Shown here in pieces: positions 44,166-56,959 of a stretch of DNA of 64,000 nucleotides. The stretch spans positions 19,276,501-19,340,500 of the forward strand of contig JAQISU010000108.1 of assembly GCA_029339505.1 (NCBI GenBank). Direction: 5' to 3'. Origin of the DNA: Unio delphinus (lineage: Eukaryota > Mollusca > Bivalvia > Unionida > Unionidae). The first letter of the stretch is position 1. Every line of letters begins with the position of its first letter. The notes under the pieces were generated by a model. It was not told where the DNA came from, did no database searches, and saw only the letters and a program-made list of their open reading frames with translations. A program made the position numbers and the translations under genes.

Positions 44166-45570
44166 CATCACTGACAAGTAACAACACTGATGAGACAGAG
44201 AAGAGACATTCCACAATGCTAATAATTTAGATCCCAAATCAATTCAATCTCAAAAATATAGTTTATATATTTTGTCTTTAATTTTTTAAGGAGGATATTT
44301 CAATGTGTCTATTATTATTATTTTTGAGGAATTAAATTCGTTTAGTTAATCTGAGGAGACAAACATTTGTACCATAGGATATACGTATCGCAGAGCAGCT
44401 TTTTGACTAGGATGATAATTAAAAAGAATTACATCTTGTTACAATGTTGCTGAGTCTTTTTCGTGTGCAGGGAACCAAGAGGGAATTGTGTGTTTGTATT
44501 CATGTTAAATCCTTACGACTGTTCAAAATAGAAAACAAAGGAAATAAAACAGAACATCATCGGTTAGAATGTTTAAAATTCAAAATATCTTAGAAATGGA
44601 CTGTTAAAATATATGCTTAATCCCTTAAATTTAATAAACGAAGACTATGAAAGTACTGTAAATTATTGAGCTTTCTGTATAAAACTTTAAGTAGTTATTC
44701 TGTCAAATTTACCATGAAATTTGCTCGGAAGAAGAGTGTATATTTATTAAGCTGCATGTTTGATAAGGGTCCAATACATATATTCTATTAAAGATATAAG
44801 GAAAGATCAACTTGCCTGTGATTAGTTTAAATCAATTCGTATGTCCCATGCAAAATTTCAAAGTTAAATAACAAATCACCGTATAAGCTATTCAAACAGA
44901 CCAATGACACAACTGCACTGTGCACAGTCTATATCTAAGCCTCGCTGCGGTTTCATAAAATGTTGTACAAACATTTTCTTGAAATCGCCAGATGACTGAT
45001 TCATTTGTTAAAGTATTCATTAAAAGATGTAACATAATGTATTAAAGGGGATATGTCATAAATAGAAAACCATCTAAGTGTTTTATCCTGAGTCATGAGC
45101 AAGGCTCTTTTGATTCAGCGTAGGAACATATGTGTAGGCCGGACGGCCTCGACATATTCCTACGCGTTATCAAACTCGTTCTTTCTGCCCACTCAGAACA
45201 AAGCGTATGTAGTTTTGTCTATTTACAGTACAACATGTCAACACACGGTGAGCTATGCAATAACGTTTAAACACACCACAATATCCGTTAGCTTCAAATT
45301 TAGAACCAGATACCTATCATTGCTCTTGCTGACATACTACCTCAGAGCGATACCCGAGTGTACGATGAATAGACGGTGTTCTTCCTTCGTGCGCTTGATA
45401 TGAAGACAAGGTTGATACACTTTTTATAGCGGAACATAAACGTTTGTTTTATATGAGTGGTGTTTGATAGAAATGGCGTCCTTCCCAATGCCCCTAATTC
45501 ATGTCTTTTTTACACTTGCTCCTGATCAGCATAGATGTACATGTGGAAAACAGGACTTAGATGAACCTTG
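44166..45570. other. No gene seen
   Basis: AT-rich intergenic DNA. A family D remnant lies at about 45130-45240 (+). Otherwise only non-coding open frames. Confidence 0.4.
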
Positions 45571-45576
45571 TTCTAC

Positions 45577-45725
45577 TTCACACAAAACATTTATCCCGGA
45601 TTCGTGCCGATGTTGTTATTGTTATCGTCATAAAAACATTTATCCCGACTCGGGCCGATGTAGTTAATGTTATCGTCACACAAAACATTATACCGACTCG
45701 CGCCGATATAGTTATTGTTATAATA
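45577..45725. repeat. Three ~50-bp tandem copies
   Basis: 'acatttatcccgactcg.gccgatgtagttattgttatcgtcacacaaa' repeated with small changes. Confidence 0.8.
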
Positions 45726-46596
45726 TAACTTCATATTCCCGTTATTATTTATGTAAATACGGTCTTGATGAATGCTGGATTGTGGATCATATCAATTTAT
45801 TTCGTCTCTCTGGATTAATGTTATGGATAAGAGTGCACTTTATATTGGGACCAGTTAAAATTTTGGCCCCCTTTGAGCAAGGTATCTACATGTACCCAAT
45901 TGAAACGCTGTGTTTTCATTACATTAGCAACCATTGTTTTCCGAAAGCTATAATGTGCTTAAATGTTATTGAATGTGTAAATCTTACTTCATCTATCTAT
46001 ATTATGAGTAATTAAAAATCTTGTCTTTGTTTATGATCTATATTTTTTTCTTCAGATTCTTCTTTTCTTTCTGTCTTTTCCTCTCTCGTTCCCTATTCTC
46101 TCTTAACTTTTGTGTGTCGATATTTACGTGTTTCACACCCTGTTGTGCTTGTTTGTTTTAGTCAGCCAACAAACATGTTTTAATGATAATCTCACTGTCG
46201 TAAAATACCATGCTTCTTATTTAATTATCATGCCACACGTGTAACATATCAAGCCTACCTATTTAGAAATTATTCCACACGTGTAACATACCCAGCCTAC
46301 TGATTCAATATTAATTGCACAGGTGTAAAATAGCCGTAATTATTATTTAATATCCATTTTGTAGATGTAACAGACTAATCATCGTACTTTATAGTCATCG
46401 CATAGATGTTAAAGAGAACAATTAATTTCAGATAATGAACGAAGGAATAAGTCTTTTCGTCAACAATCCAGAATCGGAAGGAATTACAGCTAACAAATCC
46501 TATGGCACGTTACAAAGGATACAAGAATTTCGGCAAGAATCAACCGGATCTGTGGATTTTGTCAGGAAAACACTGCGATATATTGGATCTAAGAGT

Positions 46597-46669
<73 letters not shown>

Positions 46670-46841
46670 TTGAGAGAGAGATTGATTGATTGATTTATCG
46701 ATTGAGTGATTCAATCAGTTGATTGATTGATTGATTTGATTGTTTTGATTTGTTTTATTGGTTTGATTAGTTTGATTTGATTGATTAATTTTTTATATAT
46801 TTGCGGCTTAATTGTGCTGTTAGGATTAAAGCGCCATACAA

Positions 46842-46874
<33 letters not shown>

Positions 46875-46940
46875 CAGAGACAGAGATAGAGAGAGACAGA
46901 GACAGATAGATACAGAGAGATATACAGAGAGAGAGAGAGG

Positions 46941-47008
<68 letters not shown>

Positions 47009-47062
47009 GAGATAGACAAAAAGACAGAGACAGACAAGGACACAGGAAGACAGAGACAGAAA
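46597..47062. repeat. GA and GACA microsatellites with TGAT-rich linker
   Basis: (GA)n at 46597-46680, a GATT-rich linker, then GA mixed with GACA and GATA between 46838 and 47062. Open frames here are repeat by-products. Confidence 0.95.
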
Positions 47063-48613
47063 GTGACGCAGTTTCCGAAAATGATAATTTTTTTTTTTTT
47101 TTATTAAACACCACAATCACCACAAGGAAAACGAAAAGAATAAGAAAACAACAAGATAAGACAAAGTTACGCCGCCATCTAAGTTTAACAATATCATCCA
47201 CTGGCTACGCTAATTTCATGTTATGCACTTGCCACATAAGTTCAAATGAATCCAAATATATTTTACCATAAAATGAAATATTCATATTCATTTTCTTGTT
47301 TCTCACAAACATCGAATTTTTGGATATTAATAATTACTACAAATGTTTATGTATCAACATTCAGATATGATTAGCAACTACCCAAAATCAAATTTTAATG
47401 AAACATTACGTTTAAGGCAATAAACCAAATTTTAGTGTTTTCTGAAAGAGGGGTGATATCAAATTTATAGTTGCTCAGGCTTCAAAACCTCATGAATTTT
47501 AAAGTATACTAAAGGAGATCTACATTACCTACATTTCAGTGATAGCCAAGTTTCTGTTATTTCTCATGATGGTAGCTCCTGTGTCCATGATTGTTGTAGG
47601 TAAGTGGCCATTTGCCTTATACTTCACTTGTTTTCCTTCTCGTTTTCAGTAGTTGTTTTCATTGCATTCATCAGTCCAGTCATCCCAATTTCTTTCTTTG
47701 TCTCTTGCAAGACACCTTCGTTAGTCGCGGATAAGACTGGTCCAACTTTCAATTGCATTTACACAGATTTATCTTGACGTATATGACCTGTATAGTTTGT
47801 TAAACCTAATCATTGAAACAAACAACACAGACCATGGTTTATTGACATATTATCGGCCAGAGATGACAGTCTATGATGTTTGTAGTTAATTAAACTCGAC
47901 TTATACGCGAGTACCGAAGGTAACAGTAACGAGTTCTTGAAGATAAATGCTGAAACGAAGGTTGTTGTTGTTGTGGGTTTACCGCCATTTTTGTGCGCAT
48001 CGTAGGCTGCACATGAAGGCAAGTGTAACTGATTTAGTAACAGTAAGAACCCGAAACAAACTGAGGAGCTCTGGCAAGCTTAGTTACCCGTAATTTTGTA
48101 AGGCGGTTGAAATAACTTTTTTTTTTACAATATTATAAATATTATAAAAAGTAACTGGAACTGTTTAATTCAATTTATATTAAGAATAGTATTAGTATAT
48201 ATAAATATTGAATACAACATTAACGTTGAACTTATGAAGCATTTTGTTAAACTACTTTGATTTACCTTATCGGCGCGAGAGAGTGACATGAGAAAGAGAG
48301 AGAAATCTAACAATGCCAACTTTTTCGAAAAAAAATTATTTACTGAGCTAAATCAAAACCTTTACTGTCTAAAAGTAGCAAACCAATGAAATTTGGCTGT
48401 TTTATATGATAACAAGCTCAACATCAGGTAGTTGTTTTTAATTATATTATACCATAAAGACCTGGGGATGTTATGTCATATGGAAGTGTTTGAAATGGCT
48501 ATGATATGAAAATGACCATATTATATTTAAGTATCAGATTACAATTGTGTATTCGTCACTAAATATATAATAATCAATACCTATGGTTAAATGAGGTTAC
48601 ATGTATTCCCTAC
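47063..48613. other. No gene seen; possible SINE remnant
   Basis: AT-rich DNA. At 47960-48095 a weak match to the SINE body ('gttgttgttgtgggttta.cgccatttttgtgcgcat', '..gaacccgaaacaaactgagg') suggests a fourth, heavily decayed copy, minus strand. Confidence 0.35.
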
Positions 48614-48762
48614 GTACGACGATGCCATTCAAACACTACACGCCTATTTACTCGTTGAATTAAAGCCCACAGTACTGAATTATTTGCTATTTCGTACTCA
48701 TCTGTTTTATTACTGGTGCCAAAATGGACGTCACGTCATTTGCACATCGCAAGAGACGTGAA
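48614..48762 (+). pseudogene. ATPase C-terminal fragment (copy 2)
   Basis: The readable piece YDDAIQTLHAYLLVELKPTV, then LNYLLFRTHLFYYWCQNG, parallels the end of the first copy's ATPase (YGDATQTPHAYLRMDLKPTT). Walker motifs are not present, so the fragment starts within the gene. Confidence 0.75.
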
Positions 48763-48859
48763 AAATTGTAAAATTTCACGCCGTTTCTGTCTCACAATTA
48801 TCAGCAGGACTACATTGCAATCTCATGTTCAAGCCAAATTGATTCCTGCTCCGTAGGAG

Positions 48860-49262
48860 GTGTCATCATTCGTTCTCTCTAAAAATGCCCTAGCGTCTCC
48901 CACGACCAGGTCACATTCTAATAAAAAGCCCTTTGAAAGGAAAAGTCCCAAGATAACATTCAAGCAGAAAGAGAGGCACTTCTGCTTGAACTCTACGGTA
49001 CCTCTAAACTACTTCCTTCGGTGACCGTGTCTCCAGTTTCTACGACTTCTCCATTCCTTGTGATGCCGACTAACCCTTAACACGCGTCTTTCCCAATGTG
49101 ATGAGAAAATTAAATCCCGATTATAAAGGGGTTTCTCTAATAGTGACATCCTCTTATTATTCTTTAGCAGCTAAATAATTACACCACCCAAGTTTAAAGT
49201 CCAAGAGTTTGGGAATGTTACAAAGTTTACTGGATTTATTCGTTACTGACCCCTCAGCGTAG
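48860..49262 (+). pseudogene. Basic ORF remnant (copy 2)
   Basis: 'gtaggaggtgtcatcattcg' and 'ttacaaagtttactggattta' match landmarks at 24810 and 25255 of copy 1. The Lys-rich middle and Pro/Ser stretch can be followed, with many stops. Confidence 0.55.
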
Positions 49263-49429
49263 AGTAATGCCCATCATGACGATGTTATGACATTCCAACA
49301 ATAAAGGGAATCGAATTCCATTAGAGAGATTACGCGTGGCAGACAATTCTCGACATCGTTATTTTGTCTTCAAAGAGGAAATAAACGGACAAATCTCATC
49401 ATTACGTTTAAAAACGTATATTTTTCTTA

Positions 49430-49700
49430 CACTCTTTCATCACAAAACTTCAGACGAAAGGGATAAATCAACTCTGAAAGATTTCAAGTCTATGATGATA
49501 AATCAATCGCCACCAGCTTCAATGACCAAGACAGATGCAACCACACGGATGTCGGAGAAAGTAGAAACACGAGAAGTTTTTCAAACTTCGTCAGCACCGA
49601 TACTGAATAAGACCACAGTAAAGAACTAAACGCAAGGATTAAAACTAGTAGAAATAAAAAATGAAGAAGGGAAGCCAAAAGTAATACTACCCTCATTACT
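49430..49700 (+). pseudogene. Pro-rich ORF remnant (copy 2)
   Basis: A frame with AST-KTDATTRMSEKVETREV and FQTSSAPILNKTTVK parallels DKTDVTPPLPKEAEPHDIFQ of copy 1. The pX-like gene that should lie just before it is absent. Confidence 0.45.
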
Positions 49701-49799
49701 ACTCCTGTTTTACTTTGGACAGGTCAAGCTGTTTATAAATCCCACGAAACCAAGATTAGCATCAGTAAACACTAGGTAACTTATTAAATACAACATTCC

Positions 49800-50262
49800 T
49801 TGGGAAGAATCGTTTAACCAGCATTTACTACAATCCTTTCCATCCGGTGGGTTGTTACTTAGTTCACAGATTGTATCGTGTTGCCAAAGCCAAACTGAAA
49901 AGTATAAATTTACTCCATGTGCAACGATGCTTGCAAGAACAAATCACGTACACGTTAGACAAATTTTGGACTTAAAGGTTCAGGAAATCGAACTAAAGTG
50001 AAGGCGACTGATCATAAACGGCAATCTGATTTAGACTATGTATACCATTTGACCACGTTTAATCAAGCTACACATATACAGTTTGTTTCATCGACGTTTT
50101 TTCCACATTTGTTTGGGTTGTTCCTTTGACTTCTAAAATGAGTTTCTAGTTAGTCTGAGCCTTAAAACAAGTAGTCGTGGCCCTCTCTGATGACAAAAAC
50201 ACAGAAGTACTGAACCAACAGTTGCAAAAAGAAATGAACGATCCTTCGCATGCTTCTTCTCT
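49800..50262 (+). pseudogene. Integrase remnant (copy 2)
   Basis: In shifting frames the piece SIYYNPFHPVG matches SIYYDPAHPAG of copy 1. CFIDVFSTFVWVVPLTSKMS, and near 50190 SDDKNTEVLNQQLQKEMN, match the core and second-Asp region. The stretch with the catalytic Glu and the chromodomain is gone. Confidence 0.7.
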
Positions 50263-50336
50263 TCAATATCTATTAAAGCAACTTTGTAGGCGTTGTATTA
50301 AAATCGTGTGGTCTATTGTATTATCTGACCTGATAT

Positions 50337-50990
50337 CATCAATTTGATTTTGCAACAAGGAGAAAACAGTTGGGAATCATTTTACTTAGCATTTGCATCG
50401 GTTAATTTCAACCCAATCCTTCCCTTAAATAATCCATTTAACGCTGGCCTGTTCAGGAAATTTATTTTCACAGCTGCAAAATTGGTATACAAAAGATCAG
50501 CGATACAATATCATATTCTCGAACGGAAAGATCACTGTGAAACAACGTGTTTCAAAAAGACAGTTACCCATACGTTTGATCATAAGCATTGTCAGCAATG
50601 AAATCCTCAACGGAGACAGCAGACAAAGTCTTTTCGAGTCTTAACACAACAACTTATCCAAGACAGGAGTCAATTGAGATGGCAAGACCATGTGTACCAG
50701 GCTATTTGAACCTAACTTTGAGAAGAAGGGTTACTTGTATGAAGCCACCGGACAGTAATCACATACACCATCCACGCTATTTCGTATGACTACTATGTAG
50801 GGGGTATGCATTTATGGGCCTTCAATGTCACTCCTGACTAAGGCAGCGAAGAGGGACAGTTCCACTCTATAAAAGCCAGCCAACTTTGCATAGATCTTCA
50901 GTTTGATAAACTCGTCCCAATACGGTGCACGTAATTTTGTATGCAGAATTTAACAATACTCTAGAAATCAACAGCTCACAGAAGTGATTT
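50337..50990 (+). pseudogene. Short ORF joined to major capsid C-terminus (copy 2)
   Basis: 'ttgcaacaaggagaaaacag...catttgcatcggttaatttc' matches the short ORF at 28165-28225. Directly after, 'ggaaagatcactgtgaaacaacg' and LPIRLIISIVSNEILNGD match capsid residues around PKRLFIGIVSNAARNG at 30660-30700. A deletion of at least 2 kb therefore joined the two. It ends in GMHLWAFNVTPD.GSEEGQF, near the capsid C-terminus. Confidence 0.7.
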
Positions 50991-51099
50991 GAGACCATTA
51001 GATGCTGTAGAAAAAACTGAATCCTGTTTGGAATACGGTGTATCTTCAGAGATAAACGAAGGTGTTTAATCAGAACAAAAAAGAAACAAAAAAATAAAA

Positions 51100-51470
51100 G
51101 AAAAAGAGAAGATACAGTCAGGATGTCCAGATGGCTCGAACAAGAAGAATAATTTAGTCTACTGTTTTGCTGAGTACATATGTGAACAAATGTAAATTGT
51201 GACCTACGAACTTTGATATGGATTTCAAAACGATCATCCCATTAAGATTCAAACACTACAGATGTTTGATGAGCCAATAAGAACATCTGGATGGAGCTTG
51301 GGGTCTTATATCCAATGACAGCGGGTTACAGCTGTGGTTTAAAGACTTGCGTGACTATTCTTCTCCTCTATTGACTTCTCTGGAGAGTTCTTTCCATAAA
51401 GTATGGGGACAGATCGTAACGTGACAGGAATTCAAAGAAAAGCCAGGATTGAATTGATGTCTTATTATCT
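51100..51470 (+). pseudogene. Cys/His ORF remnant (copy 2)
   Basis: 'cagtcaggatgtccagatgg', 'GFQNDHPIKIQTLQ' and 'aggattgaattgatgtcttatta' match 31203-31585 of copy 1 in order. The Cys residues are mostly lost. Confidence 0.55.
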
Positions 51471-51481
51471 GTGCAAGAAAA

Positions 51482-51890
51482 CATGGATACATGGGAACCT
51501 CATTACACTCTGACGCACAAGTCGTATACGGCTTCTTGGAATCTTTTTATGTGTGCTAAATATGAACTAGCTCAACGCAAACCTAACAATATTCAAGCCT
51601 ATGTTATCAACGCCGATTATAGTCACCAACCAGGTACCCACTGGGTAACCGTCTACTTTCCCAACGATCACAGTGTGACTATTTCGATTCTTATGGATTT
51701 CAGCCTTTGGAAGACAACATCGTTGACTTTTATGAGAGACATATCAATTCGATTCGATAGTACGAGATTACAAAATAACAGATTCCAGGGTGTTTTGACA
51801 ATATTGTGTGCATTTTCATCATCAATGCAGTCCTGGATATCCCAAATAACATGGTTTTGATAGTGGGCATGCTTGAAAGGATAATAAAAT
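51482..51890 (+). pseudogene. Adenain-like cysteine protease (copy 2), broken
   Basis: This enzyme matures capsid proteins in Polintons and adenoviruses (peptidase family C5). The frame begins MDTWEPHYTLTHKSYTASWN and holds AYVINADYSHQPGTHWVTVY, with the catalytic His in GTHW. One frame over it continues DYFDSYGFQPLEDNIVDFYE, with the acidic partner in FDSYG. The region that should hold the catalytic Cys (after 51790) is readable only as VCIFII-like sequence beyond further stops. Copy 1 keeps only about the first 25 codons, so this is the sole evidence in the window for the full domain. Confidence 0.8.
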
Positions 51891-53230
51891 AGAAACATAG
51901 CTTAATGAATATTATGCTTATCTTTTTTTCTGGTTACGAAACATAGTGTGCATCCATGTCAAAATGCCCTAGATCACTGAAAGTAGAGTTTGACTCCACA
52001 ACGTTGTAAACCTTGTAAATATATTTCTGATTGGAAAACAATTGTTAACTTGTTTATTTGCATTTGTAAAGGTTCTTGTCATTAAACGTGTTGAAGTGTT
52101 TTTAAAACTGGGGATGTCTTTTTTATTGGAACTGTTTGAATATATACTATTTCTCTTCTCTCTATACATCTGGGTCATGCTGGCTGTTCCGTTCCCAAAT
52201 CGTGCGGTAGTTTTGAGGCGTATAAAACTGTAAGGTCGCCAGTCTCTCATTTCTGCATTGCGGTGATTACAGCAAGCGGTGCACACCAGCAGTGGAGACT
52301 AGCAAAGATAAAAGAAGTGAGGTAGCGTTAGAGCTACCAGCTAATGATATTATTATTAAGCCTAAGCATAGGTCCCTCCGAGTCCTTGGTTCACTCCTTG
52401 CTTCCAGCTTGTGTCTGAGGACAGGCAATAAAAAGAACAACATTTTTACTGATATGGAACGAAACAACAGAAATTGGTAGTGGAAGAGATCTAACGGGAA
52501 TGTTGGAGGCAGCTGCTCAAGGAACAATATGTAAAGATAGTATGACAATAAGCACTTTCTACCCTGCTCGTGCGATATTATGTGGTTATTTTTGTAATTT
52601 TTGAACAAATGTGTTAGCTTTTGCTTTTTCCTAAAACAAACGTTGTACCAATGTGTGCTTGTATGTAGTGAAGGTGAGAGAGTTACGTTTCGCTCTATGT
52701 TATTATCTCTCTTTTGTATGGTTTATTTATGACACGATGTTTTTGCAAGGAGATGCTTACCTTCACATCCATCCTTTAGCCATAATAAGCGGCGAGTTCG
52801 TCAGTCGGGTTCCCATCGTTGAAAAATCAACAAAGATGAGCTGTCAACAGAAACTTTGAAGCTCCAGATGTGTCACAGGATGAAGCCGGGTTGGGACCGG
52901 ATTAGTGAAGATGTTTATTATAAACGCAAATTAAATTGGAGCAAAATATGACACCATTATGTACAAAAAGATAAGAGAAAACATTAAGTTCCTAACATGG
53001 AACTATCAACAACATGTAACGAAAAAACTCAAAAGAAAACATTAACGAGTTTAACTTAATTTATTTTAAAGAAACGTGAATAACGTCCTATTACCGATCA
53101 ACAACATAAAAGGTATATGATCTACACCCTAATATAAACAAGGTCTTACTAAACACTAAGGGTGACCAAAGCATGGGATTTATACATATATTCATCAATC
53201 TATCAATTTATCAATTCATCAAGCGATATT
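51891..53230. other. No gene seen
   Basis: AT-rich DNA without a recognisable coding frame. If the second Polinton once had a right arm, I cannot see it here. Confidence 0.4.
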
Positions 53231-53231
53231 G

Positions 53232-53233
<2 letters not shown>

Positions 53234-53286
<53 letters not shown>
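53234..53286. repeat. (TA)n microsatellite
   Basis: Pure TA just left of the palindrome described next. Confidence 0.95.
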
Positions 53287-53290
<4 letters not shown>

Positions 53291-53307
53291 AAATAAAAAT
53301 AACATGA

Positions 53308-53592
<285 letters not shown>

Positions 53593-56426
53593 TCCGGTTC
53601 CATCCACTCTAGTCACATTTTCACAGACCCGATGGTCGCGAAGCCTTGGTCACTTGCATTGAGAACATCAGTACACTATTTCGAACCAACGTCACTAGAC
53701 ACAGCTTACACGTCGCAAAAAACTACAAGATGACTTATGTGACTCCACATCACCAAACGATATATAAGGCAGCTAAAAGTATAGCAACTAAACCGTGTAG
53801 TGCATATTATACGGTAAAGTACTTCTGTATTGATATATGTTGTGCATGCGCGCACATGATTTTGTTACTCATTACATTAATCGTTCAATGCATGGAGCTT
53901 ATAATTAAATTCAATCTGTTCAGTTACAACAAAAAGCTAGCTCGAACCATACTATAGTATTTCTGATATCATGGCATTGTATAATCTAGGCATTGACTCT
54001 ATAGAATTTAGAAATATCAGAAAACATGTAATATGCGAAACAGTTCTTTCATATATAACGAAGAGTGATAAAGAATACAATCTTAAATTTCAATACCTCT
54101 ACAGCTGAAGATTCGCTCCCGTAAAGAGGCAAACCTACTGTCAAGACTAGTGTAATTTGTTGATAGAGAATTAGCTTTATATGTATACTAGCTGTGACAG
54201 ATATGCGCAGCTAGGTACTTAGGTTTTCACTGCAGGCAATTTGCACATGCAGCATGGGTTGAGTCGCGCTCAATAACTGGAGCCGAAAAAATTAAACACC
54301 CTCAGGTGACGCTGAACGCGGCAGCGAAACCCGAGTACATTTTTGATCACATATACATGTTGATATAAACCATACACAATTCCGTGACAATGTGCACCTA
54401 GAATATGCTCGTTGCCTCCTGGACGAACTGTCTATGGCGGCAATACAGGAAGCTACAAATCCAGAAGTACAGAAAGAAAAAGACCCCGAAGAATACGTCG
54501 ATCACATATGATGATATAACAGACCTGAGCGGTCAAGCCTTGTTAATGACAGTTAGCTACTTGAACAGAAGGTTTCCGTCCCTCAGACTGAGAAATGGGA
54601 TCTGGAGTAGGACCAACAGCGTCATAGATGGGAACCTCAGCACCTACAGAAACAGCAACATCCACAAGCTCATCACATACGTCGGTTCTCTGAAACAAAT
54701 GATTGATAATCTGACCCCCCCCCCCATTCCCCTCTTCACTACGCTCTCCACTTCACCATTCTATGGGAGAATGACTTGAGTCGTGTCTGTATGTGTGCCA
54801 CTAGGCATAGGAAGTGATGACGTTTACCAAGTGCACTGGATACAAATACGACCCTTTGCAGAGCGAACAGATCTCTAGAAGCGAAATGCTACTCAATAAG
54901 TGTTTGTGTTTGTACGGTTGTGAGTAAGTGATTGTTTATATTTAGTCGGCTTTTTCTTAAACAAATTTTGTTTTCCTTCTTCAATGTGTAATTGTATGTG
55001 AGGGTTTAGTGGTGTGTGTCTATAAGTACTTACTATACATACTTGCGTGATAGTACAAGTTTGGTAGACTTGGTGTATGGATGTGTTTGTCTTTCTCTTT
55101 AAAACGGTTTTCTCTTTACAAGTGTTTGTATGGATTGTAGTGGGTTTGTTGGTAGTAGGATGTTTGTTTCTCAAAGGTTGAAAGATAATTTATGTTGGGT
55201 CATCTCTACCATATCTGTAGGGTGTAATGTGTTGGATATGTGTTTGTATGGTGGTGTTTTCATTTTAAGTTTGCACCTTAAAAGATAAAGCGGAGCGTTC
55301 GTCGGTCATACCATTCACAGTCAATCTAAAAGGAGAAAAGTATATGACTGAACAGTTTCAAGACGCAATATACTTCTTGGTGGACATCGAGCGGATACTC
55401 CAGCAAGTAGAGGCCCGATAATATACCACTATTAGACTGAGAATGGAACCTCCATAAAGCGAACAGCTTTCTCTACGATGGAGCAGACGAGGGAAGGAGA
55501 CGACGAAATTATTTTGGATAAAATTAAAAAAAATGAAAATGAGAATAAAACAGCATACTTTGAAAGAATGAATTAAAACTGGAAGAAAGTTGATGACTAG
55601 GAAGGGATGTCCAGACTAGATTCTCGTAGAAGACAAGATAAATACGCTGCAAAAACGGAGAAAATTGTGGAACACCTGGAGAGCAGAGTTTAAGTAAAGA
55701 AACCAAACAGCCCTTTCAGGGTCACTCATTTTATTAGAAAATATATACTATTTTAATATGGCCAAACTAATTTTTGTCCTTGTGTGGTATAAATATTGTC
55801 TGTATGTATGCTGAACACATACACAATATTAACCCTATATATTTTGTAGACCCTATAAATGCTTTTAACCCTATAAACACTTTTGACCCACAAGTGACAT
55901 TCCCATGTTAAACCTATTTACAGATTTAATATAGGATGTCCCGTCTGATCCCCCAAGTGCCTCTCGTACGATCTACTAATGAAAATCCCATTTGACCACA
56001 ATAGCCACATATCACTACTTAAGTTATTTGTTGTAACAGGCATGGTTTGGTTTAGTTACACATCAATGAGATACGAGCAGCATGATCAGAATTACATTTC
56101 CTTATGTCGAAAGTTACACTTCTATATTGTTATAACGTCACTACATGATATTAGATGTATTTGGCAAACAAATGTTCAATGGTTTTATGCAAGTTCATAA
56201 CCTGTGTTTATTGATTATCGCAGCATACAAATATGTTCTTAGTTTAATAATAATTTCAACTACCAGACATGATAAACAAAGCTAAATTAGCTATTACATT
56301 TATCTACTTCTTTTCAAGCTAAACATTTTGAAAACGACTTTTATATCGGATCTCAATATTTTTTCTTACCGCAATAATTTGAATCTTGTAGCAGATTTTA
56401 CTGCATGAGTTAAAATCTATTTTCAG
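53593..56426. other. No confident gene; possible introns upstream of the TMEM272-like exon
   Basis: Some open frames (53646-53957 and 54405-54779, both +) have mixed composition but no recognisable domain. A duplicated coding-like phrase near 54430-54520 (AIQEATNPEVQKEKDPEEYV) stays unassigned. Upstream exons of the next gene could lie here, but I could not identify them. Confidence 0.35.
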
Positions 56427-56860
56427 GGAGTGCTTACAGAAACGAGTGTCCTATTGAATACAAATTACCATTTTACTTGATGGTGGGAGGTATTTTTGGA
56501 GCCCTGAAGATTTTAATACTCCTCTGCCTAAAAAAACATTCTAACAGCTACGAGATTTTTGAGGGAGAAAGTGACGTCGACGACGACGACGAAGATTTAG
56601 TTTTGTCACGTTCTTTAAAATTTACAAAAGTTATTTTGAATCTTTTCTTAATCGTGTGGTTCTGTTTGGGAAATGTGTGGTTGTTTTCTATTTGGATTCC
56701 GAACTTTCGACAGCCATTACATGAACCGAGCAATTGGTGTCAACCGGTACTTTTCTGGTTTACATTTTATCAATTATTGTTAACTTATGCAATTCTTTTT
56801 CAACTTTTGATCTTGGTTGTGTTTCTCTTTTATGATTACCATTGTGGACTTTGCAGATGA
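56427..56860 (+). CDS. TMEM272-like membrane protein, terminal exon
   Basis: After an acceptor (tattttcag) at 56426 the frame reads SAYRNECPIEYKLPFYLMVG then GIFGALKILI, followed by an acidic loop (ESDVDDDDEDLVLS), then VILNLFLIVWFCLGNVWLFS and VLFWFTFYQLLLTYAILFQL, before TGA at 56858. The 'CP[IV]...[IF]P.YL.VGG.FG..K' entry, the acidic cytoplasmic loop, 'F...W...GNVW[LI]' and a last hydrophobic segment are the pattern of invertebrate transmembrane-protein-272-like genes. The exon holds the last three of the usual four membrane segments. The first is expected in an upstream exon that I could not find. It is intact, so likely a live host gene. The molecular role of the family is poorly known. 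Confidence 0.7.
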
Positions 56861-56959
56861 AATGGACCCATAATCTAAATTGCCGAAACCACAGCGACTT
56901 TTAACTGTTCAACTCTTTGTAAAAATGCAAGAGTTAGAGATGAACGTGTTTATTGAAAG

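Larger units (their letters stand above)
48614..51890 (+). mobile_element. Second Polinton relic, internally deleted and heavily decayed
   Basis: Fragments in the same order and strand as in 18777-35164: ATPase end, basic ORF, Pro-rich ORF, integrase, short ORF, capsid C-terminus, Cys/His ORF and protease. The pX-like gene, the penton and the front of the capsid gene are missing. I see no terminal inverted repeats or target duplication. Stops are far more numerous than in the first copy, so it is older or less constrained. The divergence indicates a separate insertion, not a recent duplicate. Confidence 0.85.

Noticed and set aside
46801..47271. 156-codon Arg/Glu-rich open frame
   Set aside because: It is the translation of GA/GACA microsatellites; the reverse frames give Ser-Leu runs equally.
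54405..54779. 124-codon ORF as a gene
   Set aside because: Readable phrases occur in two frames of the same stretch and no family or exon signal supports either.
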